From: Bugulina stolonifera
Lineage: Eukaryota > Bryozoa > Gymnolaemata > Cheilostomatida > Bugulidae
Length of the DNA: 64,000 bases
Assembly: GCA_935421135.1 (NCBI GenBank)
Contig: OW285197.1
Coordinates: forward strand, 3,901,350-3,965,349
Direction: 5' to 3'
The notes under the pieces were generated by a model that saw only the letters and a program-made list of their open reading frames with translations, made no database searches and was not told where the DNA came from. The position numbers and the translations under genes are program-made. Below are positions 1 through 11,900 of this stretch, one piece after another (the first letter of the stretch is position 1; the number at the start of each line of letters is the position of its first letter).

Positions 1-663
1 TGATAGTGGTTCAAAAAAGGGATTTCCCAGAGGTTTTGAAGCATCCACAAAGCCAAATAACTAATCAAAGACAAGCCCGCTTCTTTATGCTTCAATTGAG
101 CTAAAACTATTAATAAATTGGCTACTACTGCAAATGGAGTGAGATAGTTGACGCCAAAGTAATGTGAATAAAGCAACGTAAATTGGCCAAAATCAAGAGG
201 GTATAACTTCACATAATATACGTGCCCTGCAGTCTAATACTATCCTACCTGTTCCTAAACACTTATAGAAACACCTGCACATGCTAGTTTACCTTATGGA
301 AAAGAATTTATTCTACAAATGAGACAAAACTTGGATAAGGTTTTACAGGCAAAAAGCCAGCATAACAAAAAGTTCTAGGAGGCCAATATTTTATTTTATC
401 TCTTCATAACACCAGCTTAGGTAAACATTCATGCATATTTAACAATAGTATGCAATAATTTAACTGAAAAATTAATTATTCCAGTAACAGCAGGTAAATT
501 TCATAGCGCTGTTTTCGGTCTTTGACCCCCTGTAACGTTGCGTCATGTGACTTGATGCTAACACTGAAAGCTGTCCAGGCCCTTTCAGACATGGTTAAAT
601 ATGTGGGAAAATTTTTGAAAGAAAACTCAGACCCCAGTTACATAACCTTAAACAACAGTAGTG

Positions 664-850
664 CTACATTGTACTAGCTACTACTAGTACTAGCTGGTAC
701 TAGTACAAGTGCTAGTACTAGTACTAGTGCTAGTACTAGTACTGGTACTAGTAGTAGTTACTATAAGTAATGATAGCTCTAGCTAGTATCAATACTAACA
801 GTACTAGTAGGCTTACTAGTACTATTGCTGGTACTACTAACTAGTTACCG
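664..850. repeat. CTAGTA-type simple repeat
   Basis: The stretch is dominated by imperfect tandem copies of CTAGTACTAGTA with GCTAGTAC variants. It is nearly self-complementary, so it could form hairpins. No coding potential is seen. Confidence 0.8.
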
Positions 851-913
851 GGTTAGTGTTAGCATTGCTGCTAATAGTACCAGAATGATATGATACATAC
901 TCTGTGAATCCAG

Positions 914-2103
914 CTGATGATAACAAAGCCACGAATCCCCAATGAAGCATCAGTTTGTTCATCATGCAACACAAAGAGGTTGAGCTCACATCTACTGTAA
1001 GTATCTTAGGCTATACCTCTACCTTGTCAGGAACTTCTGGCTAATTGCATATTAAGATACAAACATTATTATACCAATTATGACCAGTCTATAGGACAAA
1101 ACCAATGGTTAAAAGTTACACAACATACATACATGTAAGTACATGAAGGTGATGTCTACCGTGTACCTTTACTGCAATTTTAAATTCATCACAGTTAAAT
1201 TTTACTTACCTAAACTTGCAATGTTTTGTTGTTTGTGCGGCGCTGTGTCTTACTTTCAGTATGACGCAGCTAATCTAGTATCATAATGCAGATACTTTTA
1301 TAAGTAAATACATGTACAGTATTTTCTAGGTTGCTTTATGTAACACATTTACGTTGATTCTGTAAAGTAGGGAAGAAATAAATTTCTGTACGTAGGAATT
1401 TTCCCAGAAATATAAATTTGTTGCAACCTCCCAGGGAAGTCGAAACTAGAGAAATATAAAAGTACAAACACATAACTGCACTTTCTACCGATTTAATAAT
1501 GGGCAGGGTAAGAGAGAAAACATGTATCCAGCATCAATTTTATTGCTGACGTAGCTGTTTCTCTTAAGTTGCAGGTTGTACAAATCATGTACATTGCTTA
1601 TTTTTCTGATGACGTGCTTTATGCATGGGTGGCTGATCATTCATCTGCAACTGAGATGCTCAGGACTGGAGAGCATCTGTTAGCACTCTTCACTGGGATA
1701 TTTCAGATTAGGGCTACCTGCCTTTGTCACATCATGGCTTGGTAAGTATTCTACATGGTGTACGATCTCTAGGTGTCACATGAGGGTATTTAAAGGGGTT
1801 ATGCCGGGTGTTTTATAGTAGCATTAGGACGCACTTAGCTATCTAGTGGCACAATATTATTGAATGCCTAGATACATGTATTTCCTGTTGTAGTACTGTA
1901 ATTTATCCTATGTTTGTGCCTTCCGGGCTATATTTAGAACAACTAGGCCACAACACAATGTATAGGCATATTATAGAATAACACAATGATAGTGTGGCCA
2001 GATGAAGTACCGGACCTACCAATAAAGGCAGCTACTTACTGCCTGCAAAAGGAAAGCCCAGAAAAATTCAAAAACTTGCACAAGTTATTCTACTGCTACA
2101 TTG
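914..2103 (+). other. Exon-like segments of unknown identity
   Basis: Three plus-strand segments have AG before and GT after with open frames: 914-996 (gtaagt donor; contains a CSSCN motif), 1575-1741 (gcag acceptor, gtaagt donor, open only in phase 0) and 1993-2103 (gtaaat donor). Their intron phases do not fit one another: the first and second leave phase 2, while the next frames need phase 0 and phase 1. Either exons are missing or these are chance open stretches. I recognise no family. The remainder of 1-2900 shows nothing else I can support. Confidence 0.2.
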
Positions 2104-2954
2104 GTAAATCCTGTGAAATAATTTGTTCACTGTTTTATGCAAACAGCTTCAATTCAACAATTTTCTCGATAATACATAAAGCACGCAGTTGCGATTTCAT
2201 ATAAAAGTTGTGTTTGGATCAGCATTGAATAGTGCTGATGAGTCAAGCATAGGCAAGAGGACACAACTCCGCTTATAAGAGGACAATTGCAACAAACCTA
2301 AGTAAGAGATGCTGCTTTGAACATAGATTTAAACCACACATGATGACCTCTTTAATACACGCAATCTTCATCTAGCAGTATGAGTCGCAATGTCAGGCAG
2401 ATATACTCTTGTAGAAGGGTGCCTGTCAGTTAGAAGTTGTCATCAAATTCAAGTATTTTATCCTCATTCACTGACTTGTTTCATGGCAGCAGAACTACAC
2501 AGGTTACACAATAATTGTCATAGCAATATATAAATTATTATGTACTACCTGTTTATATAGTACAGTACCACTAATAGTTAGTCGTACTGTACTGTATATA
2601 AGCTGGTAGTAGTACAATTTGTTGTAGAAACGTACAGCCATGCACATGGACACGGAATACTAAAACTCTGTATTTTATCAAAAGATATGTTTGTCTGTCC
2701 AGACGTGACTGTTTTGTGCATCACTGTCAATGACATAGATTCTGCTTTTATTATTTGTCTTCAGTTAGCATTCACATAGTTAAAAATTGTTCTGACGTTT
2801 TATTGGTGAAATTACAAAGCATATTGGAAAATCTTTGTTAAGTTCAGGTGAATCAGCCAAATAATTTCACTAACTTTTTCTAATAAATAACTAGAAGAAG
2901 CTGTTAGGTATTGTAGCAACATACATGTAGCATCAAGTAACAATTTTCTTGAAA

Positions 2955-5900
2955 TTACTTTCGAACTGTGTATCTTCTTGAACGATATCTGCTCCTCGAT
3001 TTAATTGTAGATTTTCTTCCAGTGTTCATGCGCATAAGTTCACTAGTAGCTGTTGTTGAGCGTCTGCTTGCTTTTGTATGTGCAATAAAATTGGATTGGA
3101 GTTGTCCTCTATCAGCCATCTGTGGAACTAGTTGAAGTTGAACGGCACCAGAATTGACCTGGTTGGATCTATTTCTTGAGAACCTACAGAAGTTTGACTG
3201 AGAGAGAATCTGGCTCTCATACTCGTACCTGGCGTTACGGAAAAATCTCCAACATTTATTTTCCAGTTACACTAAACATACTAAAACATCTAAGCGATAT
3301 ATTGGCAATTTATTGCATGATAAAGAAACTACAAATGTATATATGCATGTATTGTGAGTGAATGTTATCAGGGCGGTTAACATAAGCAGTTATAATCCAT
3401 TTTTGACCGGAAAATATTGTTGTAAATACCAATTATGTATAACTACCTGGTACAGAGGGAGTACCTTTGCTTATCCATCAAATACCCTGTGATGCCGTAA
3501 GTTTGATACCTCTAGAATATATACTCACCCAAAGCCCCCTGCAATTCCTAGTATCAATGTTACTAGTGAGACTCCAGAGAAGACCAGTAATGGGTGGACA
3601 TCTACAAAGAATGTGAAATTTGGGTGGCGCTAAAGAGAGTGCCACAACTTTGTTTTCATTTCATTGTACTTACATACGTGCAAAATGACCTATGACCTAT
3701 AACCTGTTACATTTGTATAAAAACTATCTGATGAAACAGCTTGCTTAAGAGATATTTAGTAAATTTCAAATTAGTTTTTGGCACAAAATAAATGACTTTC
3801 ACAAAGTAGACAAGTAATTGGAGTTTGAGCTTTTCATAACCATCGACCTTCAATATTCAGTATTTATTAAAAAGCCGACTCAGAACTGTAGCAATAGTTT
3901 AAAGCTAATAGATAAGTTCCAGGACTGGTTTTATTAGAGGAGCATGACAACGTTTACACAAAATGATTCTATATAACCTTCAAACTAGTCTCCTTGGCTA
4001 TGCATAGCTGGAGACAGGGTGTGTGTGCTGGCACATTGCCATGGTGAATGTTGAAGTTTTGTTTTCTCCATTTCTATAGTCTTCTGCGACAAATTGAGTT
4101 TCTAAGGTTCATCAAAACTTCCAAACAGTTACATGTTACTGTTGGGTAATTATTTGACATTGTTGGGTAACTATTTGACCACGTTAGATAACTGGAATCC
4201 ACTATTAATATTGGTAAACCAGTGGTCGTTTTCAACAGAAATTAGTCTTCAAGCTTGTGAGTCTTCTTCAATCTTATCCCTGCCCTCTTTGAACATTTTA
4301 TACCAAACAAAAGCTCTTCGTCCACTCAGTGAGTCGTCTCCATAAACATTCTTCACAAATCTGTAACTCTGTATGGCAGTTTTTTTCCAGTTTTAAAAAG
4401 AAATTTGATGGCAAGTCTTTGTTAATGACTGTCTGCCATATTCACTCAATAAGGGTTTTTTAAATGGCCTTTACTGTTCTCACATTTACGAAAATCTCCC
4501 CGCTAGAAAGCCGTCCTGTTGTAAAGTGCTTAAAAACATGCAGAAAAATGGCATGACCCATGTAACTTTTTATCAAGAAAATACAACTGAAACTAAGTTG
4601 GCAGCAACAGTCCCGAAACTTACCGATCATCCCTGTTATTAGCTTTTTAAACTATTGCAAAGGTTCCGAGTCTCATTTTTTATATGAGATTTTGAGAACA
4701 GAGCTGCATCCTGGTTATCCTACGTACCATTATCTGGGTCACGTTGTTGTATGGTATATTGTCTCTGGATGAACTTTGCATAGACTACTGAACTCTCCAT
4801 GTTCATTCTGGTGGCTCTCAAAGAAGCATTAAATTCAGATGAAAACTCTTCATTCAGCTCATATTCTATCACTGTGTTTGTATTTGTGTGAGGAATATCT
4901 ATCACATCAAGGCAAGTAGAGTTACTGCATATTAGTAGCAGAAAGCCATCCTGGTACTAAAATATTACGTTAAAATTCTGAACTATTAGTGTTATTTTGT
5001 TGGATTGGTGTTCATTAGTGCTGCACACCATTAAAGTGATGGTACACGCCTGCTGGCCAATTTAAAAGATTGTCTGTAAAACGATTCAAAAGTTAAAATT
5101 TAAGATTATGGTCCTATTTACTCACCCTATGGTCAATAACTTCCCAACGGAAGAGCCAGCTGTTGTTTCCATGGTTTCTAACTGTAAAGTTTGTGGGTGT
5201 GGCTGGTTCTGAAACATGAAATTAGATCTTTCCTATTTAAATCGCATAATACTTCTATATCTTGTTCTAAGGAAACCTTTTGCTGAACTGGTATTCTGCA
5301 AAGTGAAATGTACTCACTAGTATAATAGGTCCTTGTTGTATTGGATTCAGAGTCCAGATTGTCGTCACCCAGTGTAACAGTACACCAACTTAGAAATTGG
5401 TACGTCTTTCCATGAACCAGATTATTTGTGTACACAAATTCTACTGACTAGATAATAATATGCCAACAGCATGTATTAGATAGAGGTCAAATTAAATGAC
5501 TAAGTTAATTTACAGAATGCAATCATCTACTCAAGCTGAACTAATGTTAAAGGTTTCAATGTTCTATGTACAGGATATAACCGACCAATTTTTTATCCAG
5601 GAAGTAGAGCCATGTATGATCATTCTATTAATTATTGTGTTTAACAAAAATATTTGCTAACAAAGCATAGAAGCCAATGACTGGCTACATTCGCACGACC
5701 TTTATTTGTCTGCTTACCTGAGTGCTCTGATGTGTATATTCAGCGTCAATGTCAGGTGAGTAAAGGTTAACCTCATGGCAAACAGTGATAGTATCAGACT
5801 CCAGCATGACTAACACACTTAGATGGCCTTCATCAGTTTTATTAAACTGAATGTTTTTTGGCTTTAGCGGTGCTGAAATTGCATAGGAAATTGTGAATAA

Positions 5901-8900
5901 CAGAACAGAAAATACATCAGGGAATAAACTATTGAACCTACGTCAAGCCTTGACTCTTTATAAAGTCTGAGCATCGGCCTATGTCTTCTACAATACCTAT
6001 AAGAGCTTACATAACTGTTCACTTTTTATGGTTATGTAATGTGTGGAAGTTTACCTTGGCAGCCCACTACCACTACCAAGCGCTTCCTACACTCATACTA
6101 ATATTGGTACTAGTGCAATACCTATTGTACAAAGCATTACTATACTGCAACAGCGCAATTTAGTGCATTTTGAAAAACGTACGTAACCTCAGTTCATAAG
6201 TTGGACCATCAGCATATTTACTGTCTCCGTCAAGAGTTGACACTGCTGTGTAATGTAGGCTGTATAAACCACCATGTTGTAGATTTGAAACTGTTGTCTG
6301 AAAATTAATACAAGAAGTTTTTTTCCATTTTTATGTCAGTGTGCAGAAACATGCAATACATTGTTATTGATCTATTAATAGACATGACACTTTCTGCATA
6401 AACTTTAGCTGCTATAATGTTATTTTATTTCAACTCTTCTACCGTAACTATTTTGGAGGCGAATTATCAATGAGCCATACTATATTTATTAATATTTACA
6501 AACAGCCTGTGACCTACATATAAATAGCAAAGATGAGTTCACTCTATGCTGCAAACTAGATTATATGATGGGCTTTGCAGCACCATAAATTGTATAACTC
6601 CCTTGGCCAAGAATTCAAATGGCAAACTGCAACATTATTTAAAATATTATGATGGTGAACTGATATCGGGCCACACCAGACATTTGTTTTGACTAGAGAA
6701 ACCTTTTATCAGATATACAATGTACATAGACCTAGAATAATTCAAACACTTCCTTTTGTTGTGCCCCCTAAATGGTGTGCATTTGTAGTTCTTAAGAGCT
6801 TGCGTGTAGAAAAGCAGGGCCGTGCATCTCCAATGTACATGTACATGCGTGTATCAATTTATAAAAAATATGTTTGCTACTAGATGCTCTTGGATGCAAT
6901 GCTACAGTCATCTTACCACTGATGTATTATTTCTCACGATTGATGTCGTATTTGAGGATGGGTTGAGCTTTAACTGAAGAGAAGAGAAAGTATCCGTTTG
7001 GTATATCTTTTCAAATGTTACGTCTATACTCGCTCGTCCATTTTCTAGCTGAGACAGATTCATAACTTTAACTTTTGGACCAATGGGAGCTACAAACAGC
7101 ATTGATTGAACACAGATGTCCATGGAAACAATAGAGATTTTTTTCTCACCTTAGTTACTAACGCAAATCAGGAGTTGTCTCTTCTTAGATAACACACTGT
7201 CAGGCGGTTGGAATAATGCTCCAGACCTCACCAAGTGACATAAAAAAGCATGATGACCAAATAGAACAAAATGCATGTCTGACTAAGATGCTATTATAGA
7301 ATGGCAATGGTGGCCATGTAAATATTTCTGCATAGTTTATTACAAAAATATAATACAATTGTGAGTAAACGAAAAATGTCCCAACATTTTATTCTAATTT
7401 TACAAAATATTAAGAACTTACATGTAGAAGCATAAATGCTCAATAAATAAAATATGTCTGTCTGTTTGTTTTGTTTTGTTTTTTTACTGTCGAGCCACTT
7501 GGCCATCCTATTTAACGGACCTCAGAGGTTCGAAACTTGTATGAGCAACAGGAGCTGGGCTCTGAGTGAAAGAGCTCACCTTCCACAACAGGAGTGGATG
7601 GTCAGTAACCACTACATCAACCTGCCACCCCAATTTGGTCACATACCCCACCATAATCTGGCTTCTCTTTGCGAATCAGGGCAGAGGTGGATCTTTAACG
7701 TGCGTGTTTTTGATGTAGACACTACACGGGACCTCCTGTATTTTTTATACGCCCTGATCCGAACAGGCACAGCTAGGGTTAAAGGTCTGCTGAAGGCCTT
7801 TGCCAGAAATGACACAGCTGGGGGTTTGAACTCACAACCTCTTGATTTGTGTGCATGTATGCCACCAACTGTGCCACCCTGACACCCTGACTTGGTAAAC
7901 AGCTGTAGCGCCATCCCCACACCCATCACCATTAAAGTGAGTCACTGGTAGACATGTGACCAGCCTTTGGCCCTGTACCTGATAAACTGTTAATTCTCTG
8001 CTCAGGTTTGCTATGACTAGCTAAACAATCACTCACTGGAGTTTACGCTCGCCCACTGGTGACATCAGAGGACGTACATTGTATGTACATGTACATTTTA
8101 ATGTTGCATCTGATGCAATATACAATCATGGTGATGCTGTCAGCTTGTACATACAAATTTAGTGTGACTATGTTATATGAAAGTACTGAGTTGGGGCATA
8201 TTCATGGCCAATTATAAGGTTCTCAGAAGTACTTCCTGGACAAAATATGCTACGAATTAGAACCCATGCAATGAAAAATAGTAGATAAATTTACATGTAT
8301 TTCTCCTAAAACTAAATTTTGTCAGGTCTCCAAGTATTATTCTGCTTTCTTCTACCAGAAAGTTTCCTAGGTGAAATTTGCAGACATAATGCAATGGTTA
8401 AACTGGGATGAGGCATGTCCTACATGGGGGAAGACCACTTCCAATTTCACTAAGTAGACCAAACTGTCTATAACATGCAAAGAGCTAAGACAAAATAATG
8501 CACCCAATGCATTTACACTATGTTTATATCTGACTGATAGTTTACAAGTCTACTCCTCTCTCTGTTTGTTCATGTGTCCGTCTACTCTTTGTGTCTCTGT
8601 GTCTAGCCGCATCACTGCGCTACTCATTATTTTCTTCCTTTTTCTTCATGTATATTTAAAATGTATAAATATGTAATTCCTTACCTCTCAAAAGCTTCCT
8701 TTGAAGTCTCGCTGGATTAGAACCTACTGTCCCTTCGTAATAGATGCTGCAATCAATTTCTGCACCATTAGGAATCTGTCCACGGGATACACTCACAACA
8801 AGTTGTCTGAAGGTTGATTCGGCTACATTTGTTGGCAAAAAATATATATAAATCACACATTTGTATTGACCCATTAGCAGCATATTAGCTCACGCCAACT

Positions 8901-11900
8901 GATTTGTATTGACAGAATTTAGATGAAGGAAGTATAAGTTTAATTTTAGGACATCAAAACTGATTTTGTTTGATTTAAATTTACATGTATATGCAATCAG
9001 TCAGCACAAATTCATAATTCAATAAATATTATTATCAAGGTTGCCAGACCATAATTATAAATAAAAAGATCATTTAACCACTACACTGTTGCACCATTCA
9101 ATATTATTGCAAATAATATTGTTCATCTTATTCCATTAAGATTGATGTGCTGTTTGTCTTTTTAAACCTAGTGGCAGCCAAGATAAACTCATTTGAATAT
9201 TGGCAATTATGACCTCCAGTCAGCATGGAAACTTGTTAAGTTTTTATGGCTATGCCTGTGCTAAGTCAATACTTGGAAAGTTTTTGCACAGGTGAGCTAC
9301 AGTATAAAATAGCCAATTAAGCTTATTGGGCTAACACAAACACTACCATTCTATTATAACTATTGTGTACTAGTGATAAATAAGAAAGTTACAGTCAATG
9401 CTGCTATAGCAATGCAATGAGTTGCAGGCCCTATGGCTATCATTGTAGCACAGTTTTATATTAAAAACTTGAGTGCTTCCAAAATTTCCAACAAACATAC
9501 ATAGGCCACAAATTGAAGGAGGGGGTTTCTTTTGGCAGCAGCCAGCCTTCCAAACGCAAACAACACATCAATCTTACTGAAATAGGATGAACAAGATTAT
9601 TTTGCAAATAACGAATAGTGCAACAGGTAGTGGTTTCACCAACATTAACAATAAAATCTGTTACTATTTCTTGTTCACTGCAACTATATCAAAACATGTA
9701 TTTGCTACATGTACCTGGATGGTACGCCTCTATTTCCATAATTTCAAGCGGCCAAATATAAGAGTCTGTTATACTAGCAACGGCTAGTATTCTTGTCCCC
9801 ACTGCAACATTGAAGTGAACGTCTGCAACGACTCCAAATGGCGCCATACTGTATCTCACTAGCTGGTAGTCTGGATGGCTCCATGGAACACCTTCATTAT
9901 ACGTTGGAGAGCACAGGACATCATTATACATGATTTTTTCATCTACAAGCAAGTAAAAATATTACCGGATTGAGTTAGAAGTACATGTAGTTGGTATTTT
10001 TGTGCCAAACCCCACAATGGTGTTTTAGCTCACCATTATCAATAAAGTAGAACAGCTACAAATGATGTATGTAAGGTAAAATCATTGCAGTAGAATACAA
10101 ATCAGCACTGTCCAATTTAATTGGTTAAGCGGCAGATGTGCATCACATACAAATATTCTATCTATATGTATAATAATACAGGCTTAACTGGAATCTGAAG
10201 GCACAAGAAACGCTTAGCAGAGAAATCAGACAGTAACTCTTGCATGTTACATAGTTGTTTATATTTTCAATTATTTTTTTTGACTGCAAACACATGTTGA
10301 TGCCTGTATTTACAGGCCTGGCAACTACAAGGCAGCATTGTAACATATATAACTCACGGGTACAGGAGGATCATCGCTGCCGGCATAGCCCGAGTTTCAA
10401 CAGTTATTCGGCGGGTGGGGTGAGTCAAGCACACACCTCACCCTAGATTGGGTCCAAGGGCCTATGGCTGGGAACCACCCTGGCAGCGATGCAGAGGGTC
10501 CCGATCCCAAGGTCCTAGTGCCACCCAGAGCTGTGATGCTGACCGGCAGCATTGCAATATATCTGAATCATCCCAATTTTCGACTCCAAATCTGATTGGA
10601 GGGCGGCAGATCGCAAACCTTAGACTGCTATTCTTCTTTTGTTATACGATGTATACAAGTATTTAATGACTAACAGAAGTAAACTCGAAGGAGGTCTACA
10701 TGTACAGTAATTTTCAGCAGTTTAAGACTTTTTTTGATATTTTCAGTTTTTTACTCTTTATGCTACATTTAAGTGAATAATAACTTGTTTGCTATATTAG
10801 GTGTGATATACACTATGGGGACAAATGACTTTAGTATTTGGCATATCGACCCCTATTTTCTATCGCTGCTTCCAGTCACCTGCCCATGGTTTCCATGATG
10901 TGATGACATGGTACGGAAGAAATTCCATTCACCCATGTCAACTTCATTGCAATTTTTAAAGCACGAGACCTTTAACATGTAGTTTACTTTTCCAGAACTT
11001 TGTTCTCAAGCAGTCACCAGAGATTATAAACTATGTCTTGACTATTGCAGGCCCAGAGACTGGCACCGATTAAGCAATTTGAGAGACATGGCATAGGAAT
11101 TAGTTACCTCCACGAAGACCTAAATCATTTCCATGATTTATCAAAACCTGGTTCTGAAGGCTAGCTGTGAGTTATACATGAAGAATGGCTAACTTACAAC
11201 ACATAAACCTGTTGCTAGTGGAACCACAGATCTCTTGGGTGTAAAATATCTTTGCTCGGTTTATATTCTCTTGTCGACTGAATATCACCTTTATCCATTT
11301 TCTATATTCTGCCCGCGTGTATGAGAGAACATCAGGTTTGGGTCGATAAATTCCATCAGTTGGACGATTTTCAGGATCGGCAATAGGACCCGTATTTAAT
11401 GGGGTGTTGCTTAGGTAGACCTGCTGACCTCTAGCTACATTCTTCTCTGCCACTGTAAAACCACAAAGTATTAGTACGGTTACATGTACATGCATTTGTT
11501 GGTTTAGTTCATTGCAAGTTAAATCAAGTCATGGGGGAGTGCAGACATTGTTGTGAACAAAAATCTATTCAATGTAGACAGTATCGAGATTTTAGCTTCT
11601 TATTATTAATTTGTTGCTTTTTCTACTCCGACCTAAGAAGGATGACCCTGTTTGTATTATTTTGGTGCATAATATACCATATCGATTTGTTACTGCTGTA
11701 AAGGCCAACACCTACATGCAGTCAGCTATTTTTATAGAAAGTCACGCACTCATGTATGCTTTATGTTTGTCGACCAGTTGCTGCTGAGCATCCACTAAAG
11801 ACAAGTACGTTCATTGTACATGTTTCAATATACAGAACAAAGTTATGAACTGTTACTAGTACATGCATAATTACTCTTAGCCCAGTTTCACTGTGGAACC

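Noticed and set aside
7454..7932. 142-codon plus frame and 97-codon minus frame
   Set aside because: They lie across a tRNA-derived SINE with an A-rich tail; the frames reflect its GC content.
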